A stretch of DNA of 13,074 bases from JBDZUZ01 sp040255445 (GTDB taxonomy: Bacteria > Planctomycetota > Phycisphaerae > Phycisphaerales > UBA1924), in contig JBDZUZ010000108.1 of NCBI GenBank assembly GCA_040255445.1, forward strand, positions 1 through 13,074, read 5' to 3'. Below, piece after piece: positions 1-5,249 of this stretch (its first letter is position 1; every line of letters begins with the position of its first letter). Made by a program: the position numbers and the translations under genes. The notes under the pieces are model-generated. The model made no database searches. It was given only the letters and a program-made list of their open reading frames with translations, and was not told the origin of the DNA.

Positions 1-533
1 CCCACCGCTCCGTCAGCCCCTACACCCGCCGCGAGAAGATCCTCCGCGTCCTCTGGAACTACCTCGGTCAAAAACTCTTCCGCTTCACCTTCCACAACTG
101 GTACGGCACGCGCAACCGCCTCCTCCGCGCCTTTGGCGCGAAGGTCGCCGAGCCCGTCCGCTTCCGGCCCACCGTCCTCATCGAACAACCCTGGAATCTC
201 ACCATCGGCGCCAACTCTTCGATCGGCGACCGCGCCATCGTCTATTGCCTCGGCCCGGTCACCATCGGCGAGCATGTCTCGATCTCGCAGGGCGCCCACC
301 TCTGCGCCGGCACGCACGACTACCGCCGCGCCGACATGCCGCTCCTCCGTCCGCCCATCGTCATCTCCGATTACGCTTGGATCGCGGCCGACGCCTTCGT
401 CGGGCCCAATGTCACCGTCGGCGAGGGCGCGCTCCTGGGCGCCCGGGCCTGCGCCATGAAGAACCTCGAGCCTTGGACCATCTACGCCGGCAACCCCGCC
501 GCGGCGGTCCGGCCGCGTCCGCGGTTTACCTAA
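1..533 (+). CDS. WcaF-like hexapeptide-repeat acetyltransferase (5' partial)
   Basis: The gene is open from the window edge (codons in phase from base 3) to a TAA at 531-533, giving about 176 C-terminal residues. The translation shows left-handed beta-helix hexapeptide turns (LTIGANSSIGDRA, VTIGEHVSISQGA, VTVGEGALLGARA) and the family signature CAGTHDY, then WTIYAGNPAAAV near the end. The N-terminal part contains FTFHNWYGTRNRLLRAFGAK. This pattern is that of putative colanic acid biosynthesis acetyltransferases (WcaF/LbH-WcaF-like), which move an acetyl group from acetyl-CoA to a sugar hydroxyl of exopolysaccharide precursors in the cytoplasm. The His in GTHDY is the expected catalytic base. 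Upstream of a methyltransferase and a glycosyltransferase on the same strand, it fits a glycan cluster. The sugar substrate cannot be read from sequence. Confidence 0.9.
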   Translation, partial: HRSVSPYTRREKILRVLWNYLGQKLFRFTFHNWYGTRNRLLRAFGAKVAEPVRFRPTVLIEQPWNLTIGANSSIGDRAIVYCLGPVTIGEHVSISQGAHLCAGTHDYRRADMPLLRPPIVISDYAWIAADAFVGPNVTVGEGALLGARACAMKNLEPWTIYAGNPAAAVRPRPRFT

Positions 534-584
534 GCCCCCAGATTTCACATCGCGCTCGGCGGATCCTCGGGTAGGCTCGCCCCC

Positions 585-1208
585 ATGTCCCAAGCCGTCC
601 CCGAGTTCGGCTACGAGAACGCCGCGCCCAAGCACACCGTCGCCTACCTCGCGCCGCCGGTCGAGGCGCTCCTGCCCGCCACCCCCGGCCGCGCTCTCGA
701 TATCGGCTGCGGCAACGGGTACTGGGCCAGTCATCTCGCCCGGCTTGGCTGGAGCGTCGTCGGCATCGACGCCTCGGCCGAGGGGATCGGCATCGCGCGC
801 AAATCCTTTCCGGGCATGCGATTCGAGCAGCAGCTCATCGCGCCGGACCTGCTCGACCAGCTTGATGAAGAACCCTTCGACCTGGTCCTCTCCCTCGAGG
901 TCGTCGAGCACCTCTACGCCCCCCGCGAATGGGCCCAGGCCGCTTTCAACGCGCTCCGGCCCGGGGGGCGGCTGGTCTGCTCGACCCCGTACCACGGCTA
1001 CCTCAAGAACCTCGCGCTTTCCCTGGCGGGGAAGTGGGACTGGCACTTAAAACCGCTCTGGGACGGCGGGCACATCAAATTTTTCAGCCGCAGCACCCTG
1101 GCGGAACTGCTCGAAGAGGCGGGCTTCACCGATCTTCAGTTCCGGGGCGCCGGCCGCGCCCCCGGCCTGTGGATGTCCATGGTCATGTCCGGCGATCGAC
1201 CGCGCTAG
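585..1208 (+). CDS. Class I SAM-dependent methyltransferase
   Basis: This 207-aa protein has a standard Rossmann methyltransferase core. Motif I is ALDIGCGNGYWASHLA (about residues 38-53), the acidic end of strand beta-2 is VVGIDAS (about 58-64), the post-motif region is FDLVLSLEVVEHLYAP (about 97-112), and LRPGGRLVCSTPY (about 124-136) follows. This matches the Methyltransf_23/11 (UbiE-like) group. The C-terminal part, with HIKFFSRSTLAELLEEAGF, is typical of methyltransferases in polysaccharide and glycan clusters. It lies 51 bases after the acetyltransferase and 11 bases before the glycosyltransferase, so co-transcription is likely. No strong ribosome site precedes the ATG. The acceptor is unknown; a sugar or lipid-linked glycan is inferred from context only. 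Confidence 0.88.
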   Translation: MSQAVPEFGYENAAPKHTVAYLAPPVEALLPATPGRALDIGCGNGYWASHLARLGWSVVGIDASAEGIGIARKSFPGMRFEQQLIAPDLLDQLDEEPFDLVLSLEVVEHLYAPREWAQAAFNALRPGGRLVCSTPYHGYLKNLALSLAGKWDWHLKPLWDGGHIKFFSRSTLAELLEEAGFTDLQFRGAGRAPGLWMSMVMSGDRPR

Positions 1209-1219
1209 AACACCGCCCG

Positions 1220-2425
1220 ATGCGCATCCTCCATTTCCTTCCCTCTCTCGACCTCGCACGCGGCGGACCCGTCCGCGCTGTCTTCGATCTGTGCGCCGGG
1301 CTCCACGGCCGCGGCCACCACCTCACCATCTGCACCTGTGAACGCGGCGATGCGCCCCTCGAGTGGGAGGACGATCCCGCCACGCCCAATGTCGTGCAGA
1401 TCACAGAGCAGCCCCGGGTCGTCCCCATCCTCCGCGGCGCTGCCAAGGCTCGCGCCGAGGAACTGGTCAAGTCGCACGACATGGTCCATGTCCACGGGGT
1501 CTGGGATTACACCAACACCCAGTTCAGCGCGCTGGCGCGGGCGCACAAGAAGCCGTACTTCGTGAGTCTGCGGGGGATGCTGGATGACTGGCCGATGGAG
1601 CAGAAGACCTTCAAGAAGAAGGCCTTTCTTGCGCTGGTCGGGCGGAAGCATTTGGAGCTGGCCGCGGCGGTGCATTGCACGGCGCAGGCGGAGTTGGATC
1701 AGTCGGGGAAGTGGTTTCCGAAGGGGCGGGGGGTGGTGTTGCCCAATCTGCTGGATCTGGACCCGTTCCGGAATCCGCCGGGGCCCGGGCTCGCCGCGAA
1801 CAAGTTTTCGTTGTTGACGCGGGCTTCGGGCGCGGCGGGGGCGAAGCCTTCGGTGCTCTTCTTGAGCCGGCTGCACCACAAGAAGGGGCTGGAGGTCTTC
1901 ATCCGCGCGGCGGGGCGGCTGAAGGAGCGCGAGATCGATGCGGTGTTCATCATCGCCGGGACGGGCGACCCCAATTACGCCGAGCGCATGCAGGAGCTGG
2001 TCGCGGGCCTCGAGCTCGAGGACCGGATCGCTTTCATCGGGCACGTGGGTGGGCCGCTGAAGGTCTCGCTCTACCAGGCGTGCGATGTGTTCGCGCTGCC
2101 GACGAGTCAGGAGAACTTCGGGTTCGTGTTCCCCGAATCGCTCGCCGCGGGCACGCCGGTGATCACGACCAAGGGAGTGGATATCTGGCCCGAACTCATC
2201 GAGAGCGGGGGCTCACGCATTGTGGACCGGACGCCGGAGGCGTTTGCGGATGCGCTGGAGGAGCTGCTTACGCGGCCAGAGCTGCGGGCGGAGATGGGGG
2301 CGAGGGGGCGGGAGTGGGTATTCCGCCAGTTCGATGAGGGGGCGCTGCTGGAGAGGTATGAGGCGCTGTACGAGGGAGCGGCGCGGCGAGGGACAGAGGG
2401 ACAAAGGGACAGAGGGACAGAGTGA
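1220..2425 (+). CDS. GT4-family glycosyltransferase
   Basis: The protein has 401 residues and a GT-B fold of family GT4. The N-terminal domain begins MRILHFLPSLDLARGGPVRA, with the glycine-rich acceptor-side loop. The C-terminal Glycos_transf_1 domain contains LSRLHHKKG (residues 215-223), VFIIAGTGDP, and the retaining-GT E-x7-E motif ENFGFVFPE (E298 and E306). The reading frame is open further upstream, but the ATG at 1220 gives the canonical GT4 N-terminus and clears the methyltransferase by 11 bases. It probably transfers an activated sugar to a growing exopolysaccharide or lipid-linked glycan at the inner membrane face. The C-terminus runs into a tandem array, ending RGTEGQRDRGTE, which is not family sequence. 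Synonymous codons change from C-ending to G-ending at about 1535. Donor and acceptor are unknown. Confidence 0.9.
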   Translation: MRILHFLPSLDLARGGPVRAVFDLCAGLHGRGHHLTICTCERGDAPLEWEDDPATPNVVQITEQPRVVPILRGAAKARAEELVKSHDMVHVHGVWDYTNTQFSALARAHKKPYFVSLRGMLDDWPMEQKTFKKKAFLALVGRKHLELAAAVHCTAQAELDQSGKWFPKGRGVVLPNLLDLDPFRNPPGPGLAANKFSLLTRASGAAGAKPSVLFLSRLHHKKGLEVFIRAAGRLKEREIDAVFIIAGTGDPNYAERMQELVAGLELEDRIAFIGHVGGPLKVSLYQACDVFALPTSQENFGFVFPESLAAGTPVITTKGVDIWPELIESGGSRIVDRTPEAFADALEELLTRPELRAEMGARGREWVFRQFDEGALLERYEALYEGAARRGTEGQRDRGTE

Positions 2426-3290
2426 GGGGAGGCGCCGCTGGCGCGGCGTTCTTGCCTTTGCACTTTGTCCCTTCGTCCCTGTGTCCCTTTGTCCCTTCTG
2501 CCGAAGTGCTCGAGTGCTCAAGTGCTCGAGTGCTCGAGTGGGAAGACGCAGCGCGGCCGGGCGCGGCGTCTCCGGCTTCCCTGTCTTCCCCCTCTGTGCC
2601 TTTGTGCCTTCGTGCCTTTGTGCCTCGCGGCGAGGTCCCGTCATCGGGGCCGTCCTCATCCCTGCGTGGCTTTGCGGGCGCGCTGCGCGCTCCGTGGTAC
2701 CGCACAATCGTTGATGCAGCGCGGCGGGCTTCGATGGGGTTGTTGAGGGTGAGGATCTTGCGGAGGGTGTCGAGGCCTTCGCGGAGGTCGCGGCGGACAT
2801 CGAGGGTATCGATGAAGGCCATGTAGGCGCGGATGTGGGGCTGGCTGAGGAAGCGGGCCAGGTCGACGGGCATCACCCCCATCGCCAACGCCGCGGCGGC
2901 CACGCCGCCGGAGGACAGGAAGGTGGAGAGCGCGGCGGCCTCGCCATCGTCGAGAGGGGGGAGGGTGTTGAGAGCGCGGCCATCCCCGCCGGCCCCCGCG
3001 CCACCCCGGGTGTCTGCTTCCGGGTCGCCCGCCTCGCTCCCCCCACCGCCCTCACTGGTTTCAGCCCCCCCATTGGCCTCGCCGGCCCCACTGGTCTCAG
3101 CTCCCCCACCGGCCCCACTGGCCTTGAGCCCCGCGCCCGCCCGGACCGCATCGGCCGCGTCGGCCCGCGCCCGCCACGCCGCGGCCTCCCCACCCGCCGC
3201 GTCCCCGGGGTCGCGGATGGCGAGTGTGTGGTAGTCCTGGTTGGGGTCGTAGCCGCTGGGGGCGTGGGATTGGGTTTGGGTTGGGTGCAT
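2268..3290 (-). CDS. Hypothetical protein with putative HTH and repeat-derived C-terminal tail
   Basis: I do not recognise the family. From the ATG at 3290 the protein has 340 residues in three zones. First comes MHPTQTQSHAPSGYDPNQDY and a Gly/Ala/Glu-rich low-complexity stretch. An ordered middle follows (coding about 2660-2950), with GGVAAAALAMGVMPVDLARF resembling a helix-turn-helix and a helical IEARRAASTIVRYHGA. The last zone is a long tail encoded by 8-bp tandem arrays and antisense to the glycosyltransferase end, stopping at TAA 2268-2270. The middle recalls small-terminase-like HTH proteins, but this is only a resemblance. The start at 3290 is favoured over an in-frame ATG at 3377 because a TTGACA/TACACT promoter lies between them. 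The tail is probably not functional, and the ancestral stop may have been near 2640. Confidence 0.6.
   Translation of the reverse strand: MHPTQTQSHAPSGYDPNQDYHTLAIRDPGDAAGGEAAAWRARADAADAVRAGAGLKASGAGGGAETSGAGEANGGAETSEGGGGSEAGDPEADTRGGAGAGGDGRALNTLPPLDDGEAAALSTFLSSGGVAAAALAMGVMPVDLARFLSQPHIRAYMAFIDTLDVRRDLREGLDTLRKILTLNNPIEARRAASTIVRYHGARSAPAKPRRDEDGPDDGTSPRGTKARRHKGTEGEDREAGDAAPGRAASSHSSTRALEHSSTSAEGTKGHRDEGTKCKGKNAAPAAPPLTLSLCPFVPLSLAAPLPRTAPHTSPAAPPHRTGGIPTPAPSPPSPPAALAA
2389..2420 (+). repeat. Octanucleotide array 1 (AGGGACAG x4)
   Basis: There are four consecutive 8-bp units, AGGGACAG, AGGGACAA, AGGGACAG and AGGGACAG, then a partial AG. They lie inside the last codons of the glycosyltransferase, giving the RGTEGQRDRGTE tail before the TGA at 2423. 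The array is the inverted counterpart of array 2. Confidence 0.95.
2463..2494 (+). repeat. Octanucleotide array 2 (CTTTGTCC x4)
   Basis: There are four 8-bp units, CTTTGTCC, CTTCGTCC, CTGTGTCC and CTTTGTCC. The reverse complement is the array 1 unit, with about 27 of 32 positions matching. It begins 38 bases after the glycosyltransferase stop and lies in frame within the opposite-strand hypothetical gene. Confidence 0.95.
2506..2537 (+). repeat. Octanucleotide array 3 (GTGCTCGA x4)
   Basis: There are four 8-bp units, GTGCTCGA, GTGCTCAA, GTGCTCGA and GTGCTCGA, followed by GTGGG. The unit is unrelated to the other three arrays in this cluster. CTCGAG palindromes occur at the unit junctions. 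Confidence 0.95.
2591..2622 (+). repeat. Octanucleotide array 4 (CCTTTGTG x4)
   Basis: There are four 8-bp units, CCTCTGTG, CCTTTGTG, CCTTCGTG and CCTTTGTG. In register the unit differs from array 2 by one base (CTTTGTGC against CTTTGTCC), so arrays 1, 2 and 4 look like one family in two orientations. It has no stop codon in any of the six frames. Confidence 0.95.
3053..3128 (-). repeat. Imperfect tandem repeat coding Gly/Ala/Glu-rich linker
   Basis: Three imperfect copies begin at CACTGG (3053, 3089, 3116), spaced 36 and 27 bases apart, so in-frame multiples of three. They encode GAETS-type low-complexity repeats in the linker of the - strand hypothetical protein. Confidence 0.6.
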
Positions 3291-3298
3291 GGAGGGGC

Positions 3299-3326
3299 AG
3301 TGTACGGGTTGTGGGGGTGGTGTCAA
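3299..3326 (-). promoter_or_regulatory. Sigma70-type promoter for the hypothetical gene
   Basis: Read on the - strand: TTGACA (3326-3321), a 16-bp spacer, then TACACT (3304-3299). The expected start of transcription is near 3292, only about two bases before the ATG at 3290. There is no Shine-Dalgarno sequence, which fits a leaderless mRNA. Confidence 0.55.
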
Positions 3327-3560
3327 TAGGGTTCTGTACGGAATCGTGCGCGAAACGTGGTGGAGGGTGGCACGCATCAGCGATCAGGCCCTAGATGTGG
3401 TAAGCTGAAGCCACGGCACCCCATAGGTGGACTCGTGGTGGGCCGAAGGAAAACGACCATGGACGGTGGATGTCGTGCCCGAGACCCGGCGTGGGGTCCG
3501 GAAACTCAATGTGCTGGTGATGCGTCCCTTCGGCGAAACCCGAAGAACTCGAACGCCGAA

Positions 3561-3576
3561 CTTGACATACGTCAAG
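3561..3576. promoter_or_regulatory. Palindromic operator over the -35 box
   Basis: CTTGAC-ATAC-GTCAAG is a perfect 6+6 inverted repeat with a 4-base centre, and it contains the -35 hexamer. A further half-site, GTCAAG, lies at 3588-3593, 17 bases on and overlapping the -10 box. The natural ligand is the HTH antitoxin encoded at 4061-4675, which would give the autorepression usual for type II toxin-antitoxin operons. Binding is inferred. Confidence 0.6.
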
Positions 3577-3589
3577 AATGTAGTAGAGT
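3562..3589 (+). promoter_or_regulatory. Sigma70-type promoter of the TAC module
   Basis: TTGACA (3562-3567), a 16-bp spacer, and TAGAGT (3584-3589; four of six consensus bases). Transcription should begin near 3596, giving a leader of about 48 bases before the ATG at 3644. It is the only good promoter seen ahead of the island genes. Confidence 0.6.
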
Positions 3590-3643
3590 CAAGGCCCTAG
3601 GGGGTACTGCCCAGAGCGACCGGAGGTCGCGAAGGGCGGCACC

Positions 3644-4024
3644 ATGACGGATGAGCCCTCACCACGCGACGGGACATCGAGAAAAGTGGACGCAGAAAGC
3701 GACGAGGGACGTCGCATTCGCGCGGCATTCTCGAGTGGAAAGACCTACTGGGAAGAACTGCCCCATGAATGGGTCCTGAAGCACGTCGGAGCGGACCAAG
3801 CCACGTTCAAGCGGATCGAGAAGCACGCGTTGAAACACGTGGTGTGGGATCGCCATGAAATCAAGTGGCAGGAGAACGAAAAGAGCGGGGAGAAGGAGGA
3901 GCTTGGCTGGTACTACATCGTTTTCACGATGCGTGAGAAGAAGTACTTCTTCAAGTTCGTGCTGCGGCCGGATGACGAGTCGCCGGACGTCTGGGTGATC
4001 AGGTTTCACCATCCATTGAATTGA
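3644..4024 (+). CDS. Unrecognised 126-aa protein, candidate toxin of a TAC module
   Basis: I do not recognise the family. The N-terminus (about 1-25) is charged and probably flexible. It is followed by YWEELPHEWVLKHVGAD, a helical KRIEKHALKHVVWDRHEIKW, and a C-terminal set of likely beta strands, WYYIVFTMREKKYFFKFVLR and VWVIRFHHPLN. The protein is small, rich in aromatic, His and Lys residues, and has no signal peptide or membrane span. Being first in a three-gene unit followed by an MqsA-like antitoxin and a SecB-like chaperone, it occupies the toxin slot of HigBAC and MqsRAC systems. The helix-then-sheet order is compatible with a RelE/MqsR-type ribonuclease, but I find no clear MqsR or HigB signature. 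GAAGG at 3631-3635 may serve as ribosome site. The toxin role is inferred from context. Confidence 0.7.
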   Translation: MTDEPSPRDGTSRKVDAESDEGRRIRAAFSSGKTYWEELPHEWVLKHVGADQATFKRIEKHALKHVVWDRHEIKWQENEKSGEKEELGWYYIVFTMREKKYFFKFVLRPDDESPDVWVIRFHHPLN

Positions 4025-4034
4025 AGCGGGGGAC

Positions 4035-4040
4035 AGGGAG
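4035..4040 (+). promoter_or_regulatory. Ribosome binding site of the antitoxin gene, broken by the gap
   Basis: AGGGAG stands three bases before ATGAC on the left side of the N run. If the gap is an artefact, this is the ribosome site for the antitoxin start, which appears again at 4061 on the right side. Confidence 0.5.
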
Positions 4041-4048
4041 ATTATGAC

Positions 4049-4058
4049 NNNNNNNNNN
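4049..4058. other. Assembly gap (10 N), probably false
   Basis: The ten Ns are flanked on both sides by the same seven bases, TTATGAC (4042-4048 and 4059-4065). The simplest reading is two contigs overlapping by these bases, joined with a placeholder. The true sequence would then be continuous with a single TTATGAC. Confidence 0.7.
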
Positions 4059-4060
4059 TT

Positions 4061-4675
4061 ATGACGCACGTTGAGCGGTCAAAGTCGGTCTCCGCTTGTC
4101 CGAAGTGCCGCCAGTTGGCGCTGCGGGCGGCGACGATCGACAGAACGTTCGAGATCAGGTACGAGGGAAAGCTGCACCCGATCGCGGTGCAGAACGTGCC
4201 GATTTCGCGCTGTGACAACTGCGGATTCACGGCGTTCGGACCCGAGGCGAATCGGCAGATCTACGCGGCGTTCCGCGCGGAGCTTGGACTGCTGAGTCCT
4301 GAGGAGATCCGCGGCTGCCGTCAGGAGTTGGGGCTTACGGCGAAGGAACTGGCTGAGCGCTTGCAGTGTGCGCCGGAGTCAATTAGTCGGTGGGAGCGAG
4401 GTCGAGCGATCCAGTCGCGAGCGGTGAACCGGCATTTACGTGGTTTCTTCGGTTTGCCGGAGGTACGCGAGCTCTACGAGGCGCTTGATCGCGGAGAGAA
4501 GCGACAAGTGCTCGTCGACAGCCGACCGGCGGTGGAGAAGCTAGTGCCTCAAGTGCTCGATACCCAGAAGTGGTCCGCAGTTCTCGCCCCGCAGGTTCAA
4601 TACACGAGTGAGATGCCGGTTGTAGTTCCAAACAGCGACTCTCCGACCGATCGCCCCTTCGCTCTTGCAGCATGA
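4061..4675 (+). CDS. MqsA/YgiT-type zinc-finger HTH antitoxin with C-terminal extension
   Basis: This 204-aa protein has an N-terminal YgiT-type zinc-binding domain with C13-x2-C16 and C51-x2-C54. A helix-turn-helix of the MqsA/XRE type follows (about 79-131), with TAKELAERLQ and SISRWERGRA. This is the arrangement of MqsA antitoxins, which bind toxin through the zinc domain and operator DNA through the HTH. E. coli MqsA is about 131 residues. Here about 65 more follow (140-204), with a hydrophobic segment around W171 (KWSAVLAPQVQY). In known TAC antitoxins such an extension is the chaperone-addiction region bound by the SecB-like partner. The gene starts directly after the N gap; the complete zinc finger argues that the ATG is right. 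The chaperone gene begins 22 bases downstream. Confidence 0.85.
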   Translation: MTHVERSKSVSACPKCRQLALRAATIDRTFEIRYEGKLHPIAVQNVPISRCDNCGFTAFGPEANRQIYAAFRAELGLLSPEEIRGCRQELGLTAKELAERLQCAPESISRWERGRAIQSRAVNRHLRGFFGLPEVRELYEALDRGEKRQVLVDSRPAVEKLVPQVLDTQKWSAVLAPQVQYTSEMPVVVPNSDSPTDRPFALAA

Positions 4676-4697
4676 CACCGTCGGTGAGCGGAACCCT

Positions 4698-5180
4698 ATG
4701 CCCGACCTTGATCCCACCCCCATCGTCAAAGGCCTTGCCGAGGTCGTCGACCTTGTCCAAATCGGTGCTCAATTCCGCAGACAGTTCGGAGCGGGCGAGG
4801 GTGAGAACACGGTCTACAAGCTGGCGTTCCTCAATTCCGAGCCTGGAGTGATCGGGCCCGATGCGGACCACATTTTCGCTGTAGTCATGGGTTTCCGCTG
4901 CATCGCTGTGCCCGAGGGGAAGGACGCCGCGGCGGTGGCGAAGCGGCTCGGAGAATCTGAGCCGATCGAAGATCTCCGCTTCTTCTGTGAGGGGATGTTT
5001 CAGGCGCGGTATCGGCTGAAGCCGGACGCCGAAGCGACCCCAGAAGCCCTCGACGCCTTCGCGCGGATCAATGTGCCTGTTCACCTCGTGCCCTATTGGC
5101 GGGAGTTTCTCGACTCCTGTGGGCGTCGCGCGGGAATGCCGCCGATCGCAGCGCCGGTCTTCAAGGTGGATGGGCGCTGA
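4698..5180 (+). CDS. SecB-like chaperone of a TAC module
   Basis: From the ATG at 4698 (GAGCGG eight bases upstream) the protein has 160 residues, the usual SecB length. The C-terminal part is SecB-like: strand RFFCEGMFQARYRL, then NVPVHLVPYWREFLDSCGRR with PYWRE at 132-136, then AGMPPIAAPVFKV. This parallels the P-Y-x-R-E, G-x-x-P and P-V-x-F pattern at the end of SecB. The N-terminal half is divergent. SecB-like proteins encoded after an antitoxin act as dedicated chaperones that hold the antitoxin in an active form. The position after an MqsA-like gene with a long tail supports that role over general protein export. A TTG start at 4665 would overlap the antitoxin and looks less likely. Confidence 0.72.
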   Translation: MPDLDPTPIVKGLAEVVDLVQIGAQFRRQFGAGEGENTVYKLAFLNSEPGVIGPDADHIFAVVMGFRCIAVPEGKDAAAVAKRLGESEPIEDLRFFCEGMFQARYRLKPDAEATPEALDAFARINVPVHLVPYWREFLDSCGRRAGMPPIAAPVFKVDGR

Positions 5181-5249
5181 GTTCGGGTCGGCCAACCGAG
5201 CGTTCTGTGGGCAGGTACACTCGTCGCAGATCGAGGAGACCCCCCGCAT

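Larger units (their letters stand above)
2389..2494. terminator. Imperfect long inverted repeat between convergent genes
   Basis: Arrays 1 and 2 can pair as a roughly 32-bp stem with about five mismatches around a loop of about 42 bases. The loop itself is GC-rich and contains GCGCCGC and GCGGCG segments. The stem spans the glycosyltransferase stop, so it could end or stabilise that transcript. No U-tract follows it, so a terminator role is inference. Confidence 0.35.
3291..3643. other. Divergent intergenic region
   Basis: These 353 bases separate the - strand hypothetical gene from the + strand defence island. They hold one promoter at each end (3299-3326 on -, 3562-3589 on +). In between, about 3330-3560, I see no convincing gene, RNA or repeat; short open frames there lack start context and family resemblance. 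GC content is visibly lower toward the island side. Confidence 0.6.

Noticed and set aside
929..1219. Upstream extension of the glycosyltransferase frame
   Set aside because: It lies inside the methyltransferase gene in another frame and is Arg/Gly/Pro-rich; the GT4 N-terminus begins at 1220.
1205..2044. A 279-aa frame opposite the glycosyltransferase
   Set aside because: It is an antisense shadow rich in Arg, Leu, Pro and Gln; the + strand frame has clear GT4 motifs.
2389..2622. CRISPR array
   Set aside because: The repeats are 7-8 bp tandem units without unique spacers, and there are no cas genes.
2268..3290. Phage terminase small subunit
   Set aside because: There is only a vague HTH resemblance; no large terminase, portal or other phage gene is nearby.
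3291..3377. Earlier ATG at 3377 for the - strand hypothetical gene
   Set aside because: A good promoter lies between it and the ATG at 3290, and the additional residues are unlike the rest of the protein.
3357..3647. A 96-aa + strand frame in the intergenic region
   Set aside because: It has no recognisable features, crosses the TAC promoter and operator, and overlaps the real start at 3644.
4665..4697. TTG start for the SecB-like gene, overlapping the antitoxin by 11 bases
   Set aside because: The ATG at 4698 has a plausible ribosome site and gives the normal SecB length; the extra residues resemble nothing.
5181..5249. Separate promoter for hsdM (TACACT at 5216-5221)
   Set aside because: There is no matching -35 hexamer at suitable distance, so I could not support it.
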